Shown: positions 53,285 through 64,000 of the stretch, piece after piece
How the letters are laid out: every line of letters begins with the position of its first letter
Position numbering within the stretch: position 1 is the stretch's first letter
From: Urechis unicinctus
Taxonomy: Eukaryota > Annelida > Polychaeta > Xenopneusta > Urechidae
Length of the DNA: 64,000 nucleotides
Assembly: GCA_034190875.2 (NCBI GenBank)
Contig: CM067343.1
Coordinates: 61,557,652 to 61,621,651 of the forward strand
Reading direction: 5' to 3'
Made by a program: the position numbers and the translations under genes
The notes under the pieces: model-generated
The model's database searches: none
Seen by the model: only the letters and a program-made list of their open reading frames with translations
What the model was told of the DNA's origin: nothing

Positions 53285-53874
53285 TTAGCGATATCAACCA
53301 AGGTGTGGTCGCATCTCGTTGATGCCATATTGTTGATCGTCTAGCTTGGCGTTGGAGGACATGTCACTGGCGATTTTGGCAATCTATTGTTAACTGGTTC
53401 CTAACCCTGAAATCATACTGTTCAGTTGCATTTTCAGTGTGTCAGACGAAGTCTTGATGTATGTACTTGAGGGATAGTACCTACAGATGGTTTCTGGAGG
53501 ATGATTTAATCCTAACAAAAGACGGAATTGATGGTATAACCCCTTTCACTCTCTATACAGAACGATACAGACCGCTTTACGAGGATACTTTATAAAATGG
53601 GATACTCAAATCATACCGCGTTAAAAGCATAGCTGCTGATCGTCCGTCTGAATATTCGTTTTTATTTACATTCATTCCCTTAAGTCGTTTTACTTTGGGA
53701 CATCACTTCTCATATATTGATCATATTGGTCAGTCAACAACTGTCATCCAGGTAACTTACACAAAAGACATCTGTCGATTTGTCCAAGGAGCAAGTAGAA
53801 ATTGCCACCTAAAGCTCACGTATATCAATTATTTGTCAATAGGTCGAGCAGTTGGGATATTACAACAGGATTAA
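53285..53874 (+). pseudogene. Best coding relic of the duplicated unit (plus copy)
   Basis: This is the plus-strand counterpart of 22411-23230. The first part contains TCHWRFWQSIVNWF and is broken by stops. From 53596 to the stop at 53872-53874 the frame is open for 92 codons without an obvious start methionine, and contains DRPSEYSFLFTFIPLSRF, GHHFSYIDHIGQSTTVIQ, KDICRFVQGAS and GRAVGILQQ. Relative to the other copy there is a 9-base gap that keeps the frame, and many silent third-position differences. The protein and its function are unknown. Confidence 0.55.
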
Positions 53875-54312
53875 CTGTATTGGTCTGTGTTAACGTTTTT
53901 TCCAGGGACATTTAGCGGATGCATATATCGTTTTATCGCTTAAAGCACCGACTTGTTGAGTGAATTAAATAGAAAAGCTTGAGTCTCTTACTAAATATGT
54001 AATTTTGAACAGCAAGACTCCGTTAGGATTAGCTAGTGCATAACATCCATCATTTTGCCTTATTCAACCGGCCATCCATGGAGTTTGCGAGAATAGACAA
54101 AGTCGCTGCTACATCAAACACTAAATGCCCTTTACAAAAGATAGATGTTTCAAATGCAGACTACATTGTTATTATGAGAGGAGAAGCGAGAAATTGCCAT
54201 ATCCCCTAACTTTTGATGATACGCAGTTGGTTGGTTATCTTACGCTTGGGTGCGTTATGTAAACCGCTATAGGTTTATTAAGACTAAAGGTTACAAAGGA
54301 AAAAGCACGATC

Positions 54313-54747
54313 TTACTTATTTAGTGAGGATTTGTACCAAGCCTCTGGTGAACAAACATATAATGGTTTCTCGTTGAGGCCTATCATGTGGACACTAGAA
54401 AGAACGTGGATACTGAAGCTATGCCTCGCCATTATACAAGGCCAATATAGATGAACGTCAAGACTGTATCGCATGACGCTCCGATGATCAAGTTGAGTGG
54501 TGAGCCTGGTTAATGTGCTCAAAATACGGTTATTGGAGCTTGTTGATGCTTGGACGTTATAAGAATAAATGATGAAACTCACTAATGCCGTGACCAAAAT
54601 CCCCACCTCATTGGCTCCGGCACAAGAAATTGACACGGTTCTTGTGAACAGCAAAGTTAAGTCATCACCTGTGCTAGAAAAAAATACAAATACAACCACG
54701 AAAGAGTAGCCTTGTAATAATTCGAAGAGCATCATCTCTATCACCAC
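54313..54747 (-). pseudogene. 144-codon frame, mirror of 20850-21860
   Basis: This is the second-longest ATG frame in the window. It starts MVIEMMLFELLQGYSFVVVF, with a hydrophobic N-terminus, and has another hydrophobic stretch near residues 47-63 (EVGILVTALVSFIIYSY). DNA homology to the left arm is clear at 54640-54690, 54541-54590 and 54313-54500. The left-arm version is interrupted by the purine-rich insert and by stops, and only part of it stays open (21700-21987). It is convergent with the relic ending at 53874. Family unknown; possibly a decayed membrane protein. Confidence 0.35.
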
Positions 54748-55492
54748 AGTTGTTAACGTAGCTTACGTGTTGATTATCGAATGGATAAATATCGTAAATG
54801 AAAGGTTTTGGCAAGGAAGACAATATATATCATTGTCGCCCTACTAATGTGAGATATTCCCCTTGAATATTCAGATATCTGTACATTGAATGAATACACA
54901 AATCTTCTTTGATTGGTATACATCAGCCATCAGCTTATGTTTATAAACAAGTAAAATGTTTTCAGTGCTTAGACATAATAATTGCCACTATGACACTTAC
55001 ATCCGCTTATTCACGAACCCTCAAATAAACAATACCGCTTCTTAATCGCAATTATTTCAACAACTGGCACAATATTGGTGCAAAGTCTTCACAATATTAT
55101 TGTCATGAGGAGGAATAGCGACACTGCCAATAATCTCTGAGTCAATTTTTTCTTCAAAGCGATCCAAATCAATGACACACATGACTGCATTATAAATTGC
55201 GGTGAATCGATAAAGGCGAAAAGCAGCGGGACTTAATATAACAACAGACGTCTGCTCCCTTTTTTCTTATTATACAGCAAGAAACCACGGACCGGGTATA
55301 CAAAGCTGCTGGTTATAGCTGCAATGAACTTTTGAGATCAATGCTCTACTTATTACACAGCGCTGTCACACTAGGACCAGTTTGAAAATCCATCTTCCTT
55401 TTAAAATTCCCTGTATGTGGCATTCTTTTTGGACATCGACGCTTGATTCAAAGCGTAATCAACGAATGCCATAGGAACAACTGTTATAAGAT

Positions 55493-55600
55493 ATGACGTT
55501 GAAAGTGCCTGTAGAAATTGCCAATTGGGATGACTATAAATGTGTCCCCAAGGCATGTTGTGTTATCGAGATGGAACAACCACAACCGAGGCAATACTAG
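55493..55600 (+). pseudogene. Small 35-codon conserved frame
   Basis: The frame runs from the ATG at 55493 to the TAG at 55598 and begins MTLKVPVEIANWDDYKC, then CVIEMEQPQPRQY. The left-arm copy keeps the ATG and the VEIANWDD and VIEMEQ-QRQY runs but has a stop and a one-base deletion between them. It could be an exon-sized fragment of a larger protein. Nothing upstream extends it convincingly. Confidence 0.4.
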
Positions 55601-55858
55601 TTTGCGCCACAGAGCATCTGATTTTGTGTTTAGGCGCAAAACTTTGTGAAATGTGAAAATATACGTTAACTAGTATGAACCAATTACCACGCAACTAAAT
55701 GACAATATTCACCATCGCATAATGCGCTCCGACACCGGGCAGCATTGTGATTAACACCACCATCAATGATCTGAAGATGACCATAATCCTTACCATGGAC
55801 GTTTATATAATCACAAAAAGGAGCAGTATTGATTAAGTCCGGAATGAGAGACAGTTTA

Positions 55859-56380
<522 letters not shown>

Positions 56381-56599
56381 GGTAAGGCTTGGACACTAGG
56401 AGCAATCGTGGTAGCGATTTACTTTTATAGTAAATTAACAAAGAAAAGAATACTGCCAGTACGTAATTCTTGAGTTCAAATTAGATCATGAATAACTTTA
56501 ATATACAATCGAATTCCTGATTGCTGAAACCAATACCATATATTTATGGATATAGCCTAGTGACAGAGAGCAACACCTCCCATTGCCTCTGCAGTTATG

Positions 56600-58560
56600 A
56601 TCCAAACACCGATATTGGTTAATATGCATATTTTCTGAATAACACGAGATCACGTACAACAGTAAACATTAAGCGATTTCAGTTGTTCACACTTGTAATC
56701 ACTCTAGCGGTAGCTTGCATAGCCAGGTCTGTATGGTTGCTCTTGCTGGCTACTAACAGCCATGGTGCCACCTAGCACTTGCTATATTATGCAGTGCGAA
56801 TTAGTAATTAAACTATATCCACTTTATAGATGATGTACTTCTCTTGTATGACTGTCGAGAGGTAACTTGTCTTAAGCTTCACTAGATCCAAGAGCATCAA
56901 TAAATAGTCAATGTGTATTCACGGGGCATGCATATTGCAGCATACTCCTTCGCAGCCAAATGAGCTCTACACAAAATCAAAAAATGTAGAGAGCCTGCTA
57001 GATAACATCTCGAAAGTGTTTTCGTGTTGGTAGAAATTTGAGCAAGAAACTGGCATCATCTGATCAACTAACCATGCTGTGGATGTATCTGATAGTATGT
57101 CTTCCAGCAGAGTGAAGCGTGTTACTATGTTTTTTAATTGCTAGCATTGTACTCTGTCCCATATCCCCTCGCCGTTACACCGCACCCTCGACTGCCGTCA
57201 CCTCATGCATACATTTTATCCTGTTTTTCATTTAATGCTTTCTCCCACGTCTCATGCATTGCCAGGCTGTTGTCTCGTCTGCGATTAATTTGTCTCTTCA
57301 TTTATTCATTTATTCATCGTTCCGACTTCCTAATCCTCTTGCAACCTCATAAAACCTTGCCGGCGTCAGGCGATAACGCCATCAATGAGTCAACAGAAAA
57401 TTAGCCCACCATTTTAAATACGGCCTTGCTGTTCAGTATTTCACGACATAACGCATAGGCAACAGACTTTCACTCTTGAATCAGGCGATTGTCTTCGCGT
57501 GTTGGTATATGAGGCAGCAGCTAATTTGGTTAGGTCATAAAGGTGGCAAAAGTATTCTATAGTTTCCAGAAAATTGAAAAGTAGTGTCGTTTAAGTCATC
57601 ACAATGGTACCATTCGGTTTCCCTAGTCACCAAATTTTAATTATTCAATGTTTTACATGATATTCACGAGTTTTGTTCTACTAAGCTCAACGACAATCTC
57701 ATAATGAATCATGATGTTAAGTGCTGCGGTTACCACCCAGTTGCATGGTTTGCATTTGAAACACGGCTCCTAGACGTAATACACCCTAGAAGTTCGATAC
57801 ATTAAACATGTTTGTAGTTTCCGTTAATCGATGTCAAATGGGGCGTCATCTAATTATGGTGTGATAAAATTGCAAAAAATCAAACACGATATCTAAATCG
57901 ACAACCTGTAATGTGTGCAGGCGTATGAGATATCTGATCCCCTGCATAATAACCCCATACCAGCCGATGAGTAGATATTCTTATTGCATTCAGAGCATAT
58001 AAGAAGGCCATGCTTATTCAAGGCCCATTTTGGTAAAAACGTTAAATTATTTTAAAGACGTACGTGTCGAGTATAATTTGTTATGAGACAACCCCTCTTT
58101 ATTCGAGAGGTTTGATTACATCGTATATTGTTGACTGTACCCTGATTGCCTAACCCAGTACTGGATGTCATATTTGTATCCATACAATCAGTGTAACAGA
58201 GCACGGTGTCCTGTGTGGCGTCAATGTGTCTAGAACGCATGACAGATATGATTAGTATAAACACCGGGATCGGTAATATCTCAGATTTGAACTGAAGTTG
58301 CAAGCAAAGCACAACTACTTGCCGTCACGCTTGTGAAGGATGGTGTCTAAGACAACGGAAGCCTGTCTCATCCTTATTATATTGATGTTCTATTGTAATA
58401 TGTCATTGGTGACACATTCGTGCGTGGTGGTTTATCTTGAATTGGCAAAATGCCTTATGTTAACTGAGCTGCTTGTTTAACTAATAAAGATGTCTAAATA
58501 TGGTTCTTTATGCTGTCGAACAATCAGAGAACCATATTCCCATGTCTCATAGAAACAGCT
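56600..58560 (-). repeat. Right-arm mirror blocks of 16.56-16.72 and 12.84-13.4 kb
   Basis: 56600-56760 and 57690-58560 match the left arm as described there. The interval 56760-57690 between them is shorter than its counterpart and holds a pyrimidine-rich stretch on the plus strand at about 57150-57330. The frame 57138-57404 crosses that stretch and is P/L/S-rich, which I attribute to base composition. Confidence 0.8.
58052..58312 (-). pseudogene. 86-codon frame, intact version of a frameshifted left-arm relic
   Basis: It starts MLCLQLQFKSEILPIPVF, continues through IISVMRSRHIDATQDTVLCY and ends in a T/N/R-rich tail. The left-arm copy preserves FKSEILP and SRHIDATQDT but in two registers. 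Continuous reading here and the conserved runs suggest past translation. No domain is recognised. Confidence 0.4.
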
Positions 58561-59040
58561 TGCCAAGATGATCCTTGTAAACGCTAAATATTGATTCATA
58601 GCTGCGAAATGCGACCAGTTTGCTTCCGCTCCAGAAGACAACTTGCATTCCTGGATAAAGTAACTGATAGCTGGGCTGGGTAAATGCTACTAGTATATTG
58701 TTTAGGCCCCGTCAAAGCTGCCAACATGTTACTCAAGTCCTATTTATATGTCGACTTCTTTTGTAACATAAACACGGTTGAATACATTAAATCTTTAAAT
58801 GGTTCTAAATATACCATACTCTACATGAAACCTCACAATGAAACCTTTTCCACCTGCCAAATATTTATATAATGTTTAACAAATAGATAAAAATTCTGTG
58901 TACCCGCAGCCATAACAATATCAGGTTAAAGCCGCATATCAAACTAATAATTCACATTGGTAAGTACCAGCATTGCATGATTGGTAATGTAATCGTTGCC
59001 TAAGCTTTTAGGGTGATGACAGGGTACTTTTAAAGTAAAG

Positions 59041-59305
59041 CAAAAGTTCGCTTTATGGTATGCGACTAGTCACTTTACTACTGACTTTTAGTCGTACTGA
59101 AGTTAGTCAGGTGAGGCGTTCTGTTTTCTTCAGCAATTAGCTATGCACAAGTTAATTATTTAATGTCAGAAATACCCACAGCGCATGTTGACGTTATTGG
59201 TTACCATCAATTATCTTTTTAGGGAAGTATTGTCGATTTTGTTTTTAAGCAAAAGTTCGCTTTATGGTATGCGACTAGTCACTTTACTACTGAATTTTAG
59301 TCGTG
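59041..59305 (+). repeat. Direct repeat of about 56 bp, spaced 209 bp
   Basis: The block starting CAAAAGTTCGCTTTATGG occurs at 59041-59096 and again at 59250-59305 with a single substitution and a slightly divergent end. Both copies contain GCGACTAGTCACTTTACTAC. The spacer holds no gene. Confidence 0.95.
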
Positions 59306-61090
59306 TTGTTGCACCTTCATTTTAGATATTCGTTATTTCACAACTAGAATTTAAAGACCACACAGACCAAGATCAGCTAGCCAAGTATGCTCTGTTTAGA
59401 CATAAGTGGACGATTCTTCTTCGAATTCAGTATTCCACAAATAACATAGCGCAACAACTTCAATTGTCAACTGCTCGCGTTTATTTAATTCGAATTTATT
59501 CAGGCCTTTATTGTCAGTGTGTAACTGCCCATCCGTAATGACGTTGGTTAATGAGCCAAAACGCTTTGACCACTAGAGCAAAAGCTAACTGCGCGAATAA
59601 ATATTCTTTAATGTAAGCTACTTTCAACTACGTTAGGGTCATTCATCTATGTCTTGATCCACCACGACCGCGGCTAGTTATTGCAACGAGCTCAATGTAT
59701 CCCGGGCACAGGGTCAAATTGCGTTTCGGTTGAGGATTCACGACGTTCGTTCTTCAAATAATCCATTATTTCTAAGGTCTAATGACATACCTGTATGTGT
59801 TTGTGAAAGGTGAGTGCATACAACAGTAACACTGGCGATTAATCTTGTATGGTACTTACTGTAGACCGGGCTAATACTCTTTATAGTATTGGCAGTTCAC
59901 ACCGAACTGTTTTATGCTTGCATCTTCTTTACATTTCGAATTGTTCTGGTCATTTTCGAGTACATTGCATAGCTAAGGTTGTTGGCATTTTCAAATCCAC
60001 CCGTTTCTCGTTATTAAAATGGCTAAAACGTGATATAGTTTTGCCATTGCAAGCAATAAATTATAAATCGTACATCGAAATCAGCGCTTCGGAAAACACC
60101 CCCAAACTTTGGAGCAAATACCACAAATGGCGCTTGCAGCCAATTCGTCTTTGGAGAGCAAATGATATAGGCAACATATCAACGCAACCTGACAGATACT
60201 AACACCTGTTTCCAAAACCGGGACAAGCAACAATACACATGAATTTCCCAAAGCGGCAGACATAGAAACCAAGTTATCTTCATTGTCACCCGACAGAGAG
60301 ACCGCCGATAATGCCAAGACTTCCTAGTCATGAAGAAGGTTTACTGTGGCTCAGATCATGGAATGGTGTGCGCGAACGTAAAAGGTGATACCTAGAATTC
60401 AAAACCAAAAGAGAATGGTCTAAACTTCATTAACTACTAAGAATGCAATTAATAGGCTCTATGAAAAACGCATAACCAGTCGTCAGTTGCCATCCATGGC
60501 CCTATCTGTGATGTTTTAGTGAACTTTAATCTAATTTTGAATCAATTCCTTGCTTGACCAATTAAACAGAACTGTCTTATTTACTTGATAGGCGAACGGA
60601 AGCTACAAGACGATTCGAAGTTTGACAGCTTAGTTGCCATGCTGAAGTATTGATCAGGGCTACATAAAAAGGGAAAAGAATTGTTGGCCGCATTACTATC
60701 CTCCTGATAAATGTGCTGGTCTCTCTGGTTTTTCTGGCACGCCCTTTCATATGATTCATTATATCATAAGGTAACTTCCCATTTTGTATATTTACATATC
60801 ATCGTTTCTGGGACAAGCGGTGGCTGCCATTGCTGGTAAGCTGTATTGTGTGGTCAAAGGTTGATGAAAAAAAATATTTCTTCTTAGTCAGAGCCGAGCC
60901 CTTACTTTCACCACAACTTTTAGGACTGCTGAGCTGACAATTCCCAACAAACGAATTCAATGAATATATTGCACATCTGCGAGGTGTCCACTCGGGGATG
61001 TCTTATTTAAAGATAGGTAATAGTGAATGTTATCATTGTTTCAGGGGGTAGTGAAGCCACTGTGCAGACCTATGACTGAGAAAAAATATC
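59305..61090. other. Right-arm stretch without a confident partner
   Basis: The expected mirror is 11.0-12.8 kb, and I could not align the two. The 117-codon frame at 59849-60202 and the overlapping minus frame 60081-60317 have no recognised motif or homologous copy to test. Confidence 0.4.
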
Positions 61091-61739
61091 AGCCTAAGAT
61101 TTCACAAACGAGAAAGAGATAATCAAAACAATTGTAATATTTAGCTCATTTGTTCAGACTGTATTTTATCTGCATTGTTCTCATGTCAATTATACATAAA
61201 TATTCAATGATACTATCTCATTCTCCCTGGCGTGCCTCTCTATAATCCTGGTGATGTAATGGGTCCTGACCTGTCCCGTGCAGCAATACTTAGTGGATAC
61301 TGCTTATATTCAGATGCTTGTTTTTATGGTCTGGTTTTGTTAACGTTGGAGTGTAATTTCATTTGTGGAACCAATGATAGATCACTCTGCAATAGTTGCA
61401 TCGATCGCCTCACTGCCCTGCTAAAGTGAATAGGCAGATCATTCGCCATCAGTGTTGTTCGTGCTAATGTTGCAGCGTATGTCTATAAATAATGTTGCGT
61501 ACCTTTTACACTTTTCTGCATATTGTATATTTAATATTAACAATGTATATCATTAACATCAAGCAAGATTCGCAAGGTTTATAGGAAAATGTAATATTGA
61601 ATAATGTGTCAGCCCATCTCGCTTCTGGTACCGCTGTGCACAAAAGGGTGAAATTCACACACAAGTATGTTTGTTCGGCTGTGGCTTGATTTCGAAAAAA
61701 ACCTTGTAGCCACTGATATGTTACTTAACAATTGTTGAA

Positions 61740-61943
61740 TCCTGCAGATGTTTGTCTCGGTCGCTGTTGATCTTATGGAGAGTATCACACGTAAAACGAA
61801 CCGTTGAAATCGAACGTTACAGAATCATCACATTGAGAGGCGTGTCTTTGGCAGTTTGCATGGTTCAAGTTACTTTTGCCACTCACATTACTCCGCAGGC
61901 AGTTTTTGCAGTGAAGGCATTTGGGAATGGTTTGATCGGATAG
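61740..61943 (+). pseudogene. 63-codon frame, open copy of the relic at 10148-10345
   Basis: Read from 61752 it contains RVSHVKRTVEIERYRI, then GVSLAVCMVQVTFATHITPQ. The left-arm copy shares RV-HVKRT-EI and VS-AV--VQ---AT with mostly third-position differences in those runs, but has an internal stop. Toward the end, the shared DNA (gaaggcatttggg) is in a different register between copies. Unknown protein; probably a decayed gene. Confidence 0.4.
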
Positions 61944-62059
61944 ATGTTAAATTTATCTTTGGGATCACTAATTACTAATTTGTAATGGATACATTCAAGT
62001 GAATATTGTGTGAAAACGAGGTTTCGCACTGGTTACCTGCCTAAAAACGCTTGTCGACT

Positions 62060-64000
62060 CACATACACATTTTGAATAACCTCATAAATGTATTATCAAT
62101 ATTTCCTTTGTTATAGATAAGGAGATAATATGTTGGATGTTAGATATTCACTCTGAGATATTTTCGCACGGATTATATAATCTTACCGTTCATACGCAAT
62201 AGTCGATTGCTGGAGACCAGCAACAATTCATGCACTTACCACGTGTGGATAATTTAGCTGTTGTTTAATAAACCTGCTACTGTCGAAGATGCTGTGTGCG
62301 CTAATGATCAATTCCCAGCCGGTTTATCGGTGATTTTCTCTCGAGAATGTTGTTCGAGTGGTCAGCTCTTCACCTGGAATATCTGCTCATTGATCATATT
62401 AGACAGCTTTTGAAGTTCTTGAGTGGACACCTATTGCTATGTTGTGACATTTATTTTCTAACATAGTATAAACGCACTGCTGCGGGAAAAACATCATATA
62501 AAAATGATCAGTTTCAATGAAGCTGTACGCACCATTACACCTTTTTCATAAATGACGTCAGCGTAGAAGAACCCAACAGCATTGTTATATAATATTCATT
62601 GTAGGGAACGTCTGCTCCGATGTTGCTAGCTTATGCATCCTCACCTCTAAGAGAGCTTGTTGATATGGAAAAAGACAACATCGATCAAGCAACAGGCACA
62701 AATAAACGATGGTGTCTTCTTATAAGGGAACGTTAATTTAGTGACGTACTGATGCAAAGTCTTGGCGATATAATGATCACACTTCATGTTATGAATCTTG
62801 CTGCACCCTAACGAAAGTAATAGATTCGATTCTGATGCATCATAAATATATAATACTGAACACTGAACAGCAAAAGTGTCCTTGGAGCTAGTTCAAAGTT
62901 TTTGTTGAAGCATTAATTTTGCTTGCGCCACCAAGAAAGAGCTCAAGTTTACAGAACATAACATGTCATATGCAGGTTAAGAACGTTACTTTTATGCAGT
63001 GGCAGAATATAACAGACCAGTGAGAAACATAGTACATACATTGTTTTCTGCAGTCAAGATCAATTATCGTTCAGAGCTGATCTAAAAATCTTTCCCATTA
63101 ATAGAAATCAAAATATACATCGTCTATTTTCAGCATTATTAGCGTGAATGCGAATAGTTCGACCGTCATGAATGGGGAAACCATTCAGAATATCCTCAAA
63201 TCATGCAATAAAAACCTAACACTGGCTGTCGATTGTACACAAGCTGCTGTTATCCTGGTGCTTCACATGGTCTTTCATAAAATTGCATTAGTGACATTTG
63301 TTATGCCTTATCATTCGTTCGCGCGCGGGAAATATAACATATACTCAAGCCATGTTAAGCACACCGTACGGGTTTATGTATGTGGGGCATGTCATAACAT
63401 GTCTGTGTACTCAATTTCAACTTACAGCTATTTTTGGGTTTTCATATTTCGTATAACAAAATGATATTTTGACGCGGTAATATATTCTGCGTGTTTCAGT
63501 AGCGAGATTAGGAACAATTTGATCTTACTTACTCCACGACATCATAAACTATCCCGTATGCACTGTGAATCTTATTGATATTGCATATCAATAAAGATGT
63601 CACTCGGCTAGTTCATCACAATATACAACCATATGATCTTGAGCTATTTTCAGCAATACAACAATATACCCGACTGAATGCCTCACAATCAGGGATATCA
63701 ATTTCATGTAACCTCGAGAACATCTGAATACCATTTTTAAACCAAGCGGCGTGTGTCGGTAAATTCAACACAGGCATTACTGCATCTGACACATTGGGTG
63801 GGGAGGCTATGTATGACAAGTCGCTACTGCTTCTAATGAGGATAGCTACGTATCAAGCATCGTTTTGTGACACTATCGGCGTTGTACATCTCAATTGTAC
63901 TAAGCTGCCAGGGGTGTTCCGTGGGATTCTGACATGTTTATTGTAGAACAGTCATTACAAATACAGCCGGTCAACAGATTGGTCGGCTGATGCTTACGAT
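62060..64000. other. No feature recognised beyond the right arm
   Basis: I could not match this stretch to 8-10 kb, so either the palindrome ends near 62.1 kb or similarity is too low for me to see. The 106-codon frame at 63144-63464 and the minus frame 63616-63819 have no recognised motif. Confidence 0.4.

Noticed and set aside
63144..63464. 106-codon plus frame near the right end
   Set aside because: No motif recognised, and no mirror copy could be found near 8-9 kb.

Overview
This window looks like eukaryotic nuclear DNA of a gene-poor, repeat-rich kind. It is AT-rich, has very long TA, CT/GA, GT and AAT microsatellites, and contains no open frame above 165 codons. I found no operon structure, no ribosomal RNA and no tRNA I could defend. 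CpG does not look depleted by eye, so a heavily methylated vertebrate-type genome is unlikely. I cannot name the lineage and recognise no known protein family. None of the short ATG frames is convincing as an intact gene.

The main structure is a very large, strongly diverged inverted duplication. The left arm (about 10.0-34.9 kb) reads as the reverse complement of the right arm (about 38.2-62.1 kb). At least twelve homologous blocks are colinear and nested around a 3.3 kb centre: 10.05/62.05, 10.15-10.35/61.95-61.75, 10.8-11.0/61.3-61.1, 12.8-13.4/58.6-57.7, 16.56-16.72/56.76-56.60, 18.7-19.14/55.6-55.0, 20.6-21.0/55.0-54.5, 21.7-23.2/54.5-53.3, 28.1-28.3/49.3-49.1, 29.0-29.16/48.59-48.48 and 33.6-34.9/39.3-38.2 kb. 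Blocks are roughly 65-85% identical by eye and are separated by indels, so the event is old. A third, partial copy fills the first 2.7 kb. It is direct relative to 45.9-48.2 kb and inverted relative to 30.05-31.5 kb. The window therefore holds parts of three copies in the order plus, minus, plus.

Inside the copies lie short coding relics. In several, the two copies differ mainly at third codon positions, or by an in-frame gap, or one copy is broken by a frameshift or stop. The best are 22.4-23.2 kb (minus) paired with 53.3-53.87 kb (plus), a small conserved frame at 55493-55600 paired with 18.72-18.83 kb, 61.74-61.94 paired with 10.15-10.35 kb, and 58.05-58.31 paired with 13.08-13.25 kb. They suggest the unit once carried genes of unknown function.

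Later insertions interrupt the symmetry. These are a 2.8 kb TA-dominated tract (24.03-26.84 kb), a 1.46 kb insert at 19.15-20.6 kb, a 0.4 kb purine-rich tract at 21.0-21.4 kb, a repeated block of about 0.6-1 kb at 46.8-47.8 kb with a relative at 43.9-44.7 kb, a TA/GA/TG cluster at 55.86-56.38 kb, and a T-rich segment at 50.65-53.28 kb. That last segment has a run of plus-strand hydrophobic frames, an in-frame 105-bp triplication and a 264-bp tandem duplication at its right edge. The stretches 2.7-10.0, 34.9-38.2 and 62.1-64.0 kb showed no internal partner that I could find.
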